From NCBI GenBank assembly GCA_963718295.1, contig CAVQYV010000012.1, forward strand, positions 1 through 64,000: a DNA stretch of 64,000 nucleotides, written 5' to 3'. The position numbers and the translations under genes were made by a program. Below the pieces are notes generated by a model. The model had not been told where the DNA came from. It was given only the letters and a program-made list of their open reading frames with translations, and searched no databases. Origin of the DNA: CAVQYV01 sp963718295 [NCBI: uncultured Methylomirabilota bacterium]. GTDB taxonomy: Bacteria > Methylomirabilota > Methylomirabilia > CAVQYV01. Positions 36,494 through 46,165 of the stretch are shown here, piece by piece (positions within the stretch are counted from its first letter, which is position 1; every line of letters starts with the position of its first letter).

Positions 36494-37497
36494 TCTTTTA
36501 CCCGAAAGAGGCCCTCCTTGGCAGCATACTCCAGGATCCGCTCGTGATCCAGGACCAGTGGACCGTCCGGAGCGAGCTCCACTTCGATGGATTCCTCTCC
36601 CCCGGCGAAGATCTCCCGCTCCCCATCCAGGGCCAGGGTGGAGGGATAATGAGAGATCGGGACCGGCTCTCCCATCCGGAGCGTTTGGGCCTGGCGGATG
36701 GAGACGGCCCGGATCAGACCGGGAGCGATGGGGGCCATAACCCTTTGGCCCGGCCCATCCCGGCCCTCCTCTCCCAGCAAGAGGTGCAGGCCTTCCCCCA
36801 ACTCCGGGTCCAGGGGCCGAAAGCAGCCGATGACGGAGGAAAACCCCACGTTACTTGGCCTTCCACGGGAAGAAAAGATCTCCTGGACGTGAGAGATCTC
36901 CCAGATTGCCCGGGTGCCAACAAAAAGGTCATTGCTTACCACCACATCGATGAGGGCCATATCCACCACCCCTCCCTGCCTTTTCACCAGGAGCCTGGGG
37001 GTGGGAAGGGTATATTCCTGAATGGAGATCCCGTCCTTGGCGGCAACCCCTGCGGCCAGGCCGGCAGTAGTTCCTTCCATCAGGCGGGGAAAGACGTTAT
37101 TGGTCCCGGTGGAAATGGGGATCAGGGGAATTGAGCCGCAGCCCTTGGCCACCGCTCGGTTGGTCCCATCTCCTCCCAGGGTGATGATGCAGGTGGTACC
37201 CACCGCCGCCATGAGGCAGGCCGCCCGCTCTGAGTCCTCCGCTGTGTCCTCCACGGGCATGTCCAGAACGCTGACTTCGAGATTCAGGTGCCCCTTCAGG
37301 CTCTCAAAGGCCCGCAGCCCGATGGGAAATCTATCGGGCATCAGCCACACCCGCTCTACCCCCATGGCATCCAGTCCCATGAGGATCCGACGGACGATGT
37401 TCACCTTCTCATGGTTATCGATGGCCGATCCGAAAGCGACAAGGCGGCGGATATCTTTACCCGCCGCCGGATTAGCGATGATCCCTACCGATCTCAT
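36490..37497 (-). CDS. ATP-NAD-kinase-like protein (AcoX family)
   Basis: 335 residues. Kinase-fold motifs ANPAAGKDIRRL at the N-terminus and TLGGDGTNRAVAKG with PISTGTNNVFP. AcoX-type proteins resemble NAD kinase but their activity is undefined, and they are typically found with lipoate-dependent acetoin or 2-oxoacid dehydrogenase genes. Clustering here with lipB and lipA fits that pattern, although no dehydrogenase is present. It starts 9 bp after pdxA. Confidence 0.82.
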   Translation of the reverse strand: MRSVGIIANPAAGKDIRRLVAFGSAIDNHEKVNIVRRILMGLDAMGVERVWLMPDRFPIGLRAFESLKGHLNLEVSVLDMPVEDTAEDSERAACLMAAVGTTCIITLGGDGTNRAVAKGCGSIPLIPISTGTNNVFPRLMEGTTAGLAAGVAAKDGISIQEYTLPTPRLLVKRQGGVVDMALIDVVVSNDLFVGTRAIWEISHVQEIFSSRGRPSNVGFSSVIGCFRPLDPELGEGLHLLLGEEGRDGPGQRVMAPIAPGLIRAVSIRQAQTLRMGEPVPISHYPSTLALDGEREIFAGGEESIEVELAPDGPLVLDHERILEYAAKEGLFRVKE

Positions 37498-37506
37498 GAG
37501 CGATCC

Positions 37507-38562
37507 CTAAGAAGCATCCCCCTCTGCCAGTGGATTCTTTGCCAGCACCGTAGCCAGCTTGATGGCATCCATCAGGCTCTGGGGATTGGCCCTGCCCTTC
37601 CCTGCTTTCCCATAGGCGGTTCCGTGATCCACCGAGGTGCGGATGATAGGCAGACCCATGGTGATATTCACCCCCGCCACTGAGGTATAGGTCATGGTCT
37701 TGACATCCAGATCGAAACCCAGGACCTTGGTGGGGATATGGCCCTGGTCGTGATACATGGCCACCACGCCATCATATTGATTGCCCTTGAGCTTGGCAAA
37801 AACGGTATCCGGGGGGACGGGGCCATCCACTTTGATCCCCATGCCCTTCGCCTCCGCGATGGCCGGGCTGATCTCCTCGATCTCCTCTCGACCAAACATC
37901 CCTCCCTCGCCGGAGTGGGGATTCAATCCTGCAACCGCCAGGCGCGGCTCCTGGATGCCCATCCGCTTGAGGGTGTTATTGAGGAGTTTGATCACCGTCA
38001 ACACCCTGGGCTTCCGGATCCGGTCGCAGGCCTCTCGCATGGAGCAGTGGGTCGTGACATGGGCTACCCGAAAACCGCGATCCACCAGGAGCATGGAATA
38101 ATCCCTGGTCTTGGTGAGGTCGGCCAGGATCTCGGTATGCCCGGCGTAGTGATAGCCCCCGGCATTGATCGCCTCTTTGTGGATGGGGCCGGTCACCACC
38201 GCGTCGATCTCCTTGGCCAGGGCCAGGGCCACCCCCTTCTGGATGTACTCCACCGAGGCCTTTCCCGCCATGGCATTCACCTTGCCGAATACAAAGCCCT
38301 TCATATCAATATTGTCCATGTCCAGCACATCGGCGGTCCCATATTCGAACTTGGCCTGGGACACCGACTTGATAGGATTTAGCTTCAGATTCACCTTCGC
38401 GATCTCTTCGATGGCCTGCTTCATGGCCTGGGCATCTCCGATCACCAGGGGACTGCACATCTTGTAAGTCTCAGGGTCTGCCAGTGCCTTGGCGGCGATC
38501 TCGGGGCCGATTCCGGTCACATCTCCCATGGTGATACCTATAATGGGCTTATCATCTCGCAT
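37507..38562 (-). CDS. pdxA: PdxA-family 4-phosphohydroxythreonine dehydrogenase
   Basis: 351 residues. GITMGDVTGIGPEIAAKAL, HYAGHTEILADLTKT, GLNPHSGEGGMFGREE and AMYHDQGHIPTKVLGF are the PdxA landmarks, with metal-binding His residues. Classical PdxA makes the precursor of pyridoxal phosphate. A PdxA2-type role in 4-carbon sugar-acid catabolism is also possible, because pdxJ is absent from the window. First gene of the operon. Confidence 0.9.
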   Translation of the reverse strand: MRDDKPIIGITMGDVTGIGPEIAAKALADPETYKMCSPLVIGDAQAMKQAIEEIAKVNLKLNPIKSVSQAKFEYGTADVLDMDNIDMKGFVFGKVNAMAGKASVEYIQKGVALALAKEIDAVVTGPIHKEAINAGGYHYAGHTEILADLTKTRDYSMLLVDRGFRVAHVTTHCSMREACDRIRKPRVLTVIKLLNNTLKRMGIQEPRLAVAGLNPHSGEGGMFGREEIEEISPAIAEAKGMGIKVDGPVPPDTVFAKLKGNQYDGVVAMYHDQGHIPTKVLGFDLDVKTMTYTSVAGVNITMGLPIIRTSVDHGTAYGKAGKGRANPQSLMDAIKLATVLAKNPLAEGDAS

Positions 38563-38603
38563 GCATCTATCTCCTTTTCACAGAATTGCGATTAAGATTC
38601 GTC

Positions 38604-38637
38604 CTGTAAATTTACAGCACTTGCCTTTATTGGTCAA
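38604..38637 (-). promoter_or_regulatory. pdxA promoter with overlapping 14-bp palindrome
   Basis: TTGACC (38632-38637), 17 bp, TAAATT (38609-38614). The perfect palindrome CTGTAAATTTACAG (38604-38617) covers the -10 box and looks like an operator for a dimeric regulator. Confidence 0.6.
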
Positions 38638-38669
38638 GGCAAATCCCCCAAAAACGCCGTTTTTTGGGA

Positions 38670-38697
38670 TTGACAGGAAAGCCGATTTCAGTATAAT
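38670..38697 (+). promoter_or_regulatory. tRNA-Val promoter
   Basis: TTGACA (38670-38675), 16 bp, TATAAT (38692-38697): consensus boxes 36 bp before the tRNA. Confidence 0.8.
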
Positions 38698-38733
38698 GTG
38701 CGCACCTTTTAGTATCGGGTGTCGAGGTCCTGG

Positions 38734-38809
38734 GGGCGAATAGCTCAGGCGGGAGAGCGCTTGCCTTACAAGCAAGAGGTCACAGGTTCGATCCCTGTTT
38801 CGCCCACCA
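38734..38809 (+). tRNA. tRNA-Val(TAC)
   Basis: 76 nt with encoded CCA. Acceptor GGGCGAA/TTCGCCC, D-arm AGCTCAGGCGGGAGAGC, anticodon stem CTTGC/GCAAG around loop CTTACAA (anticodon TAC), T-arm CAGGTTCGATCCCTG. Its 3' half is the left attachment site of the island that follows. Confidence 0.96.
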
Positions 38810-38819
38810 CCTAAACCCT
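38765..38819 (+). repeat. attL-like repeat (3' half of tRNA-Val)
   Basis: 55 bp from the anticodon loop through the T-arm and CCA to 10 bp beyond. It is identical to 51623-51677 in direct orientation. A tRNA 3' end duplicated at both borders is the classical footprint of tyrosine-recombinase integration. Confidence 0.88.
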
Positions 38820-38825
38820 GGTGGG

Positions 38826-39179
38826 TCAAGCGCTTACGGGTAGGTTGGGTGTAAAGGCGAGACGATCCAAAACGGCACTTCTTACTAATTTCTTACTGGC
38901 CTCATCCTCTTCGCGAACAAACACACCGCTCAATCTCTCCACTTCCGACCGCAAGAAATCCGGGCTCAGATGTGCATAGCGGTCGCCCTCATTCTCTATT
39001 GATGCGATGAGCTTAGGTGCACTCTTGACATGAGGAGGGTTTGAGGAGGGAGAATGAAGCTCTCGCCCCTCCCCAACCGGAAACCGGAGGTTGCCGAAAG
39101 GAAAGCTCGGAAACCTCCGCAGCCAGGTGACGAATCGCTCCGCGTCGGTATCAAGGATCAACTTCTCTTGCATTGCCAT
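38826..39179 (-). pseudogene. Tyrosine-recombinase (integrase) C-terminal remnant
   Basis: 117-residue frame. Its second half, DRYAHLSPDFLRSEVERLSG, is the C-terminus of phage-type integrases with the nucleophilic Tyr; the tail then runs to PNLPVSA. The upstream conserved boxes (HxLRH, LGH) are absent, and the first 60 residues are unrelated sequence that has its own GGAGGAG ribosome site. It lies 7 bp inside the left attachment repeat, where an integrase gene is expected. Catalytically dead as written. Confidence 0.72.
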
Positions 39180-39277
39180 CTCCTCCGGTGGCCCTCAAAA
39201 GAGAAGGCTTCCAAGATGGATGAGGATTGCCCAGCTTGTCGGGAACGACTTCCTATGGAGACCCTATCTGTTGCTTC

Positions 39278-39703
39278 CTATCTGATTAGGGGATATAGCT
39301 TTTCACATAGACCATCCACCATTGCTCTTGAAAATTCGTCGTCACCCATGGTCTCCTGGACAACTTTGCCATAATGAAGCATTACGTAGAATGGTTTGGC
39401 TCCAACATAGCCTCCGAATCGATTCTTTGCATTCACTGTTCCACAGAGAGCCCATCCGAATTTCAACTCCCCCAAACGATTCCAACCTTTCACTGGAGCA
39501 TTGAAGGTCCAGACAGCACTGTAAGGATCGTAAAGTTGTTTTCCGATATGCGATTTTATAATCTCTTCGTAATTTGAAGGGTATGGGCCATAATCAGCAT
39601 CCTCAATCTGTCTGGGATCAGGCGCCGAGGCACAGCCGCTGAGAAGAATAGCAATAGATGAAGTCATAAATAGCAAGCAAAAAAGCCTCAGGCGGTTCAT
39701 CAT
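39278..39703 (-). CDS. Small lipoprotein, function unknown
   Basis: 141 residues. The signal FCLLFMTSSIAILLSGCAS has a lipobox (LLSGC). The mature part (PYPSNYEEIIKSHIGKQLYD, WALCGTVNAKNRFGGYVG, KPFYVMLHYGKVVQE) looks like a small envelope domain found in other proteobacterial lipoproteins without assigned function. ATG 39703 follows AAAGGAGG. First intact gene of the island. Confidence 0.75.
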   Translation of the reverse strand: MMNRLRLFCLLFMTSSIAILLSGCASAPDPRQIEDADYGPYPSNYEEIIKSHIGKQLYDPYSAVWTFNAPVKGWNRLGELKFGWALCGTVNAKNRFGGYVGAKPFYVMLHYGKVVQETMGDDEFSRAMVDGLCEKLYPLIR

Positions 39704-39817
39704 TTATCCTCCTTTCAAGGAAGCCTTTCAAGAACTTCCAGTTGACCCTCCATTGCCATTTGCCTTCAATTTGTCCTTGCGAATCTCTTCATGGGATTCC
39801 TCCGTTCAAGGAAAAGG

Positions 39818-39925
39818 CTAAGGGGGGCCGCCTATTGCCGCCCCACCGCCCCTGAAAGGAAGGAATAGGAAGGAGAGGAAAACCAGAAAAAACCAATACC
39901 CACATGCCCTGTGTCTCTTTTCCAT
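39818..39925 (-). pseudogene. Orphan signal peptide of a kelch-type secreted protein
   Basis: 35 codons, MEKRHRACGYWFFLVFLSFL then FLPFRGGGAAIGGPP and TAG, behind GGAGGATGG. It is clearly homologous to the signal peptide of the kelch gene (44827, MNKRRRTRGYWLLLVLLSFP), but no mature domain follows. Probably a truncated paralogue. Confidence 0.6.
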
Positions 39926-40085
39926 CTTTGCCATCCTCCCACCGGAAGATTGTCCGATACATGGCGGGCCTCGCTTCTAAAACAATACAATAAGCCGTCT
40001 CGGAACCCATGCCCCCCCTAATTCCCACTGCAATCTACCCATTGCCATGGCCCATATCCTACTCCTCCTCCTGGGGCCGGCCCAT

Positions 40086-41561
40086 CTACGGCCTGAGCTG
40101 ACCGTTAGGAACCAGCAGTGCAGGATCGGGCCGGGGATAGTCCCCACCATAGGCTGCCTCTCCATCCAGGCTGAAGGCATAGAGCTTCCCATCGTAAGAG
40201 GCCACATACACCCTACCATCGACGACTGCCGGAGAGGATACAATCGACCTCCCCGTGGCGTAACTCCACAGGTAGGCGCCCGTGAGGGCATCCAGGGCGT
40301 AGATTTTGTTGTCGTTGGAGCCCACATAGACCACCCCATTGGCCACAGCGGGGGAGGATTCAATCCGCCCCCCCGTGGTGTAGCTCCACTGGAACAATCC
40401 GGTGAGGGAATCGAGGGCATAGAGCTTGTTGTCGAAGGATCCAGAATAAACTCTCCCATAGGCCAGGGCCGGAGAGGAGGAGATGGGTCCCCCTGTGGTA
40501 TAGCTCCACTTGTAGGCGCCGGTCTTGGCATCCAGGGCATAGAGCGCATTACCGGATCCAAAATAAACCATCCCATTGGCCACGGCGAGGGAATACCGGG
40601 CAGCGGGAGGGGAGCTCCACTTGTAGGCGCCGGTCTTGGCATCCAGGGCATAGGTTTTCCCATCAGCAGCCCCGAAATAGACCATGCCATCGGCCACGGC
40701 GGGGGAGGAGTTAGTGATGCAGGAGTACTTCCACTTAAGAGCGCCGGTGAGGGCGTCCAGGGCATACAGCCCGTTTTCGACCACCGTCCCCCCGACCCCA
40801 AAATAGACGATGCCATCGGCCACGGCGGGAGAGTAGGAGCCCTCGCCCTCCCCCGGATTATACGTCCATTTCACAGCCCCCGTGGCCGCATTCAGGGCGT
40901 GAAGCATATAGTATCCCCTGCCGGAGCAGCCCACATAGACCACCCCGTTAGCCACGGCGGGGGAGGATACCGTCGCATAACTCACCCTCCGACACCATTT
41001 CAAGGCACCGGTGAGGGCATTTACGGCGTAGGCCCTGATATCATGACCCCCGAAATAGACGAGGCCATTCACCACCACAGGGGAGGAGCTAATCGGACTA
41101 GGATTCGTAGGATTAACCGGAGTAGACTGCCAGGCCACCTTGAGCCCGGAAACGGTGGAGGGGGAGAGGACGTTTTCATAGGGGTTGTATCCCCGACGCT
41201 TGGGGTTATAGCGGAACTGGAACCAGTTGGTGCGCACCAGGAAGGACCTCTGGGCGGAGAACTTGGAGGTGCGGCCCTTGGCTGTGATCCAGTGCGATCC
41301 GGGGAGGGCCTTTTTGGGTACGGTCAGCTTGCAGGTGAAGCGGCCGGATCCATCGGCCACCCCCAGGGAGAGATCCTGGAGGTCGAAGAAGACATCCACG
41401 GTCTCCGAGGCGCCAAAGCCGCTCCCCTTGACCGTCACCTGGCGGGTGGGGGGGCCGTTGACGGGAGTCAGGAAGACCGACGTTGCGGCCTCGGCCATCT
41501 GCCAGGAACAAAGGAGCAGGACCCAGGGCAGCCACCAACGGAGAAAACGGGACGCTTTCAT
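40086..41561 (-). CDS. Exported PQQ-type beta-propeller protein
   Basis: 491 residues from ATG 41561 (GGAGGGATT upstream). Signal peptide RWWLPWVLLLCSWQMAEAA, then an Ig/IPT-like domain (VNGPPTRQVTVKGSGFGASE, about residues 30-120), then eight propeller blades of about 40 residues with the repeated YALDALTGAYKWSY pattern and the SSPAVANGVVYVGS spacer. It binds no visible PQQ-dehydrogenase residues, so a structural or binding role outside the cell is likelier than catalysis. The blades are near-identical at DNA level. Confidence 0.88.
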   Translation of the reverse strand: MKASRFLRWWLPWVLLLCSWQMAEAATSVFLTPVNGPPTRQVTVKGSGFGASETVDVFFDLQDLSLGVADGSGRFTCKLTVPKKALPGSHWITAKGRTSKFSAQRSFLVRTNWFQFRYNPKRRGYNPYENVLSPSTVSGLKVAWQSTPVNPTNPSPISSSPVVVNGLVYFGGHDIRAYAVNALTGALKWCRRVSYATVSSPAVANGVVYVGCSGRGYYMLHALNAATGAVKWTYNPGEGEGSYSPAVADGIVYFGVGGTVVENGLYALDALTGALKWKYSCITNSSPAVADGMVYFGAADGKTYALDAKTGAYKWSSPPAARYSLAVANGMVYFGSGNALYALDAKTGAYKWSYTTGGPISSSPALAYGRVYSGSFDNKLYALDSLTGLFQWSYTTGGRIESSPAVANGVVYVGSNDNKIYALDALTGAYLWSYATGRSIVSSPAVVDGRVYVASYDGKLYAFSLDGEAAYGGDYPRPDPALLVPNGQLRP

Positions 41562-41699
41562 GGGGAATCCCTCCTTCACCTCAAGAGTGGTGCAAGCCTG
41601 GTAGGCATGATGCATCTGGGCATGGTGGAAACTCGTGAACAGTCAATCAGCAGAGCGGGGTATGGTTATTCAACTCCCAAACCGCGCAGCGGAGATTCC

Positions 41700-42646
41700 T
41701 CATTCCAGCCTAAGGTTCTTGGTCCAGGCCACCTCCCGGAGCAATTCGTTTCGGAGGGCCTCGTCGTGGATCTTCACCGGGATCTTCGAGGCCTGCTCCC
41801 AGAACCACTCCTCGTATTCCCGCTTGGGAACGCTCACGGAGTCCAGAAGGAAGACCTTGCCCGATCTGCCCAGGAGGCGAATCACCTGGTAGCTCTCCAG
41901 CCACTCGATGATCTTGGGATAGACTGCCCCCGCGCCGGAGCTGGGAAGCCGCCTCCAAGAGGCGTTGGGCCTGCTCCCGATCCGTCTCCGAGGGAGGCTC
42001 CGTCCGTTTCTCCCTCTCGGTAAGGGGTCGAATGCCTTTCGCCCGGGAGACCTCCAGCCGCACGGGCTCCAGGTCTCTTTTTTGGGCGAGGCGGGCCAAG
42101 GGAGGAGGGAGATCGGAGGACCTCCTGCAGGAAGGCCTCCGCCTTTTGATGCCGCTCCCCCTGGATCTCGGGGGAATGGGGGAAGACCTCCTGATAGAGG
42201 ACCCTCTCCGCATAGACCACCCGCACAAAGGTGAGGAGGTAGGCCTTCGGATCCCCTACATAGACGGCCTGGATCCTCTTCAGGGCCTCCGGGGCCTTGG
42301 TATCCTTCTCGATCCGCTTCGCCTCGGCCTCCAAGGTGGAGGGATCTGCCTTCTGACCCAGGGATTCCAGGATCTGCAACGAGAGATACCCCTGGAGCAA
42401 CTGGGCCAGGGCCACGTATCTTTTTCCGCTGCCGGGGTAGTAGACCTCCGAGACCTGGCTGCGGAGGGAAAGGTCCTTATCCGAGATGGCGATCTCTCCC
42501 ACCTGGGCGACCTCCTGGCTGCACCCGGCCAGGAGGAGAAACGCCAGGACCAGGAATCCTCCGCGCCTTCCCTTCCCTTTCGGAACCCCCGTCTTTCCTA
42601 CGGCCAATATCGGCCTCCGGTCTTGAGACAGGAGTTGCCCTCCCAT
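41700..42646 (-). pseudogene. SurA-N-like lipoprotein, frameshifted
   Basis: Three frames join to one protein: a lipoprotein signal (GGFLVLAFLLLAGCSQEV) and a chaperone-like helical domain (VAQVGEIAISDKDLSLRSQV, YLSLQILESLGQKADPSTLE), then ARGIRPL-like middle sequence, ending with RLLGRSGKVFLLDSVSVPKR and VAWTKNLRLE. It resembles the N-terminal part of SurA/PpiC foldases without a visible PPIase domain. Breaks lie near 42130 and 41920. It overlaps the end of the kelch gene. Confidence 0.65.
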
Positions 42647-44827
42647 CCACCCCAGATGATCATCTGGCTGCCCGTCCAGATGGCAGTATGATATGCCCGG
42701 GGGGAGGGGGCATCCTCAAAGGGGGTGGGCTGCCAGGTATCTTTGACCGGGTCATAGCGGCTGCCGCCTTTGAAGTACCAGTTGCCATCCCATCCGCCCC
42801 AGATGATCATCCGGCTGCCGGTCCAGACCGCAGTATGATACCCCCGGGGGGAGGGGGCATAGGAGGAAGTAGGCTTCCAGAGGTTGGCAGTCGGATCATA
42901 ACTGCCACCGGTGTTGAGGTACTTGGTCCCATCCCATCCTCCCCAGATGATCATCCGGCTCCCAGTCCAGACCGCGGTGTGATAACACCGAGGGGAAGAG
43001 GCATAGTTGGAAGTGAGCTTCCAGACGTTGCTGACCGGATCATACCGGCCCCCGGTGTTGAAGACCGCCTTGCCATATCGTCCTCCCCAGACGACCATCT
43101 GCTTTCCGGTCCAGACTGCGGTGTGATATTGCCGGGAGGAGGGGGAGTACATGGAAGAGGTGGGCTGCCAGCTATCGGTGACCGGGTCATAGCGGCCGCC
43201 GGTCTTGAGGCATTTGCTGCCATCATATCCTCCCCAGATGATCATTACCTTGCCGGTCCAGACTGCGGTGTGGGCAGACCTGGGGGAGGGAGTATCACCG
43301 GAGGAGAGGGTTTTCCACCAGGTATTGGTGGCCGGATTATAGCGACCGCCATCACTGAGGTAAGTGCCGCCCCATCCACCCCAGACGATCATCTGCTTGC
43401 CGGTCCAGACTGCAGTGTGATACCCCCTCGGGGAGGGGGCATAGGCGGAGGAGATGGATTTCCAGGAATCGGTGACCGGGTCATAGCGGGCGCCGGTCTT
43501 GACGTACTGGCTCCCATCCCATCCGCCCCACACGATCATCTCGGTGCTGGCCCAGATGGCAGTGTGGGAGTATCTGGCCCCCGGACTGAAGTCGTCACAG
43601 GTGTCCTGCCAGGAATCGGTGGCCGGGTCGTAGCGACCACCGGTGCTTGAAGTGAGTACGCCATCCCATCCTCCCCAGACGATCATCTGAGCTGCCGGTC
43701 CAGACTGCGGTGTGGCCGACTCTTTGGAGCGGGGCACCATCGGTGGTAGAGGGTTTTCTGCCAGGTATCAGTGACCGGATCATAGCGGCCACCATCATTG
43801 AAGTAAGTGCTACCATCGCTGTCATTCCCTCCGCCCCAGACGATCATTTCGCTTCCGGTCCAGATCGCAGTATGCTCACATCTGTTGGAGGGAGCGCCGG
43901 TGGTCGAGGTGGGCTGCCAGGTATCCGTGACCGGATCATAGCGGCCACCATCCCCGAAGTAAGTGTCACTGTCGCTGCCATCCCATCCACCCCAGACAAC
44001 CATCTGGGTGCCGGCCCAGACCGCGGTATGATAAGCCCTGGGAGGAGGGGCATCGACGGTCGAGGTGGGCTGCCAGGTATCCGTGGCCGGATCATAGCGG
44101 CCGCCGGTCATTGAAGGAGGGATAAGTTCCACTGCTATACCAGTATCCACCCCAGACGATCATCTGGCTTCCCGTCCAGACTGCGGTATGCCTCATCTTC
44201 CAGAAGGGGCATCGACGGTCGAGGTGGGCTGCCAGGTATCCGTGGTCGGATCATAGCGGCCACCGTCACTGAAGTTGGTGCTCCCATCCCACTCCTCCCC
44301 ATACGATCATCTGGCTGCCAGTCCAGACTGCGGTGTGCAAGGCCCTTGCAGATGGAGCATCGGTGGTCGAGGTGGGCTGCCAGGTATCGGTGACTGGGTC
44401 ATAGCGGCCGCCGCTTCGACATAGCAGGCTGCCACTCCATCCACCCCAGACGATCATCTGGCTGCCGGTCCAGACGGTGCTGTTCCAACGTCTTGCGGAA
44501 GGGGCGGAGTTGGTCGAGGTGGGCTGCCAGGTATCCGTGGCCGGGTCATAGCGGCCACCAGTCATTGAAGTGACTGCCACTGCTGCGATCCCATCCGCCC
44601 CAGACAATCATTTGGCTGCCGGTCCAGATGGCGGTGTGCTCCAACTCTTGCGGAAGGGGCACCGACTGCCGTCGCCTGCCAGGTGTTGGGGGTCGCTTCT
44701 ACATACCCGGGGGGTGAATTCCAGGGCTTGCATCAGTTGCCGACCCACCGCCCCCGAAGGGGAGGAATGGGAAGGAGAGCAAAACCAGAAGAAGCCAATA
44801 CCCACGTGTCCTGCGTCTTTTATTCAT
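42598..44827 (-). pseudogene. Secreted kelch-repeat protein, frameshifted tandem repeats
   Basis: From ATG 44827 the signal peptide MNKRRRTRGYWLLLVLLSFP is followed, after frame changes, by about a dozen kelch units of roughly 57 residues. Each has the pattern GGRYDPVTDSWQPTS, then SPRxYHTAVWTGSQMIVWGG. The last eight (43740-42598) are in one open frame; at least four frame changes lie between 44700 and 43700. The DNA repeats are so alike that assembly or recombination errors are plausible. An intact form would make one or two beta-propellers at the cell surface. Confidence 0.75.
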
Positions 44828-45000
44828 CTTTATTATCCTCCTACAGGAAGATCGTTTGTGTCGAAGCCTACCTACGGTAAATATTTTCCTCCGCAAACAC
44901 CAATAGGCACTGTGGTTCCAAGAGAGGGTTCATTCGGCGCCGATTCTTGTTCTCCATTCCCTGAAAAGCCTCAATGGAAGGCCTTTCGGCCTCACCAAAC

Positions 45001-45193
45001 AAAAAAGCCCTCCGGGTACAGACTGGCCCGGGGGGCTATGGGAATCTGAAAAACTCAGACGGGAGTTCGCGGGGGATCTCCCCACTTCGATGGCTCCTTC
45101 ATGCGGGGGGAGTTATGGAAGAGAAACACTCGGATCTACAAAGGAATTCCTTGCTTGCTTTCTGATTTAACTCCCTTTCATTTACGGTGTCAA
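45001..45193 (-). ncRNA. Promoter plus structured leader and terminator, copy A
   Basis: On the minus strand: TTGACA (45188-45193), 17 bp, TTAAAT (45165-45170), then about 150 nt ending in a terminator (AGCCCCCCGGG, loop, CCCGGAGGGCTTTTTT, 45001-45036). The 90 nt before the terminator, with GTGGGGAGATCCCCCGC and GTCTGAGTTTTTCAGAT hairpins, are almost identical to copy B at 47378-47561. It lies 175 bp upstream of the kelch signal peptide, so it may be a riboswitch-like attenuator or a free small RNA. I could not match it to a known class. Confidence 0.6.
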
Positions 45194-45206
45194 GGACTTT
45201 GTGAAG

Positions 45207-45639
45207 TGACTTTTGAACGAAATAAACCAGCATTCTCCTCTTGCCCCCCTGCACTATGAGGGCAAGCCTTGGAGATCCAATGACTCCCTTGGGCGTGGGA
45301 TAGCCAGTTGTTTTATGCCTGATCGCCTACACTTGAGCTTTGGGCTCATTCCGGGCCGGCAAAATAAGTGGTCCTCCCCGGCATCATCTGCCGGTTGGGG
45401 TTCGGTCCTTGGGGGCAGCCGGAGGAGACTCTGCCAAGCCGGATCCGCCATAGGCCTTCTCCTGCAGGAAGGCCTCCCGCTCCCTAGGCTGTGGCATCCC
45501 CATTGCAAATTATCATTCTTGTTCTTGTCCCGAAAGCCATCCTTCCTTACCCTCCAGGGAGGGGGGAAGGCCACCGGCAGAAGGACCTCATGCAACCGAA
45601 AAGGGATCAGTCAAACGAACTCAGTCCAGGAGGGAAGCC
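45207..45639. other. Intergenic stretch, nothing recognised
   Basis: Over 400 bp between leader copy A and the GspE-N fragment with no supported gene. Minor hairpins only. Confidence 0.4.
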
Positions 45640-45885
45640 ATGAAGGGACTACCCATAAGGAAGATGGGAGAGGTGTTGCTGGAGGCCGGCCTCATCACAC
45701 CGGCACAGCTCAAAAAGGCCCTGGTCGCCCGAGAGGGCCAGGAAAAGAAGTTAGGGAAGATCCTGATCGAGTTGGGCTACCTGAACGAGGCTCAGATTGC
45801 TGAAGCCCTCTTCTGCTTGATCCAAGGCCTTCAGGTAGGCATGCAGCGCCAGCAAAGGGATGACATCGTTCATCAGGGGGGATAG
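45640..45885 (+). pseudogene. MshEN-type N-terminal fragment of a GspE/PilB ATPase
   Basis: MGEVLLEAGLITPAQLKKAL followed by LGKILIELGYLNEAQIAEAL is the duplicated motif of the type II secretion/type IV pilus ATPase N-domain (a c-di-GMP-binding MshEN half). The similarity stops at about residue 58, and unrelated residues run to TAG. GGAGGG precedes the ATG, so a short protein may be made. It is a truncation relic or an isolated N-domain. Confidence 0.65.
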
Positions 45886-46037
45886 ATAGTAAAATGGTCC
45901 TGGAATCACGGTGAAGGTGGCCTGGTCATCCTCCCAGCGCCCATCGGGGGTGGCATCGGGGTCACGCCCACACTTTGCACAACACAGAAGAACAAACGGG
46001 ATTTTCACCATGCCTCTTCGACAGACCTCCGCAAAAC

Positions 46038-46086
46038 AAAAAGGCACCGTGATCTCATTATGCCCATGATCGATTCGGTGCCTTTT
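46038..46086. terminator. Terminator hairpin, GGCACCG type
   Basis: AAAAAGGCACCG (46038-46049) and CGGTGCCTTTT (46076-46086). It ends the minus-strand gene at 46166-46522 with TTTTTGTTTTG. Confidence 0.75.
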
Positions 46087-46165
46087 GTCCCTTTCCCCTC
46101 CCACTATGTGCGTAGCCTTTTCTTTCTTTGAGATCAGTCTTGATTCATTGGGCCGGGAACTTCAG

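Noticed and set aside
42598-44700. CRISPR-like periodic repeats
   Set aside because: The repeats translate to kelch units of about 57 residues without unique spacers, so this is protein repetition.
42600-44700. Second DGR variable region in the kelch or PQQ repeats
   Set aside because: No adenine-biased substitutions relative to a template and no TR-like copy; differences are spread over all bases.
45751-46008. Minus-strand gene starting MVKIPFVLLCCAKCG
   Set aside because: Overlaps the GspE-N fragment antisense, weak ribosome site and no family; could be real but is not supported.
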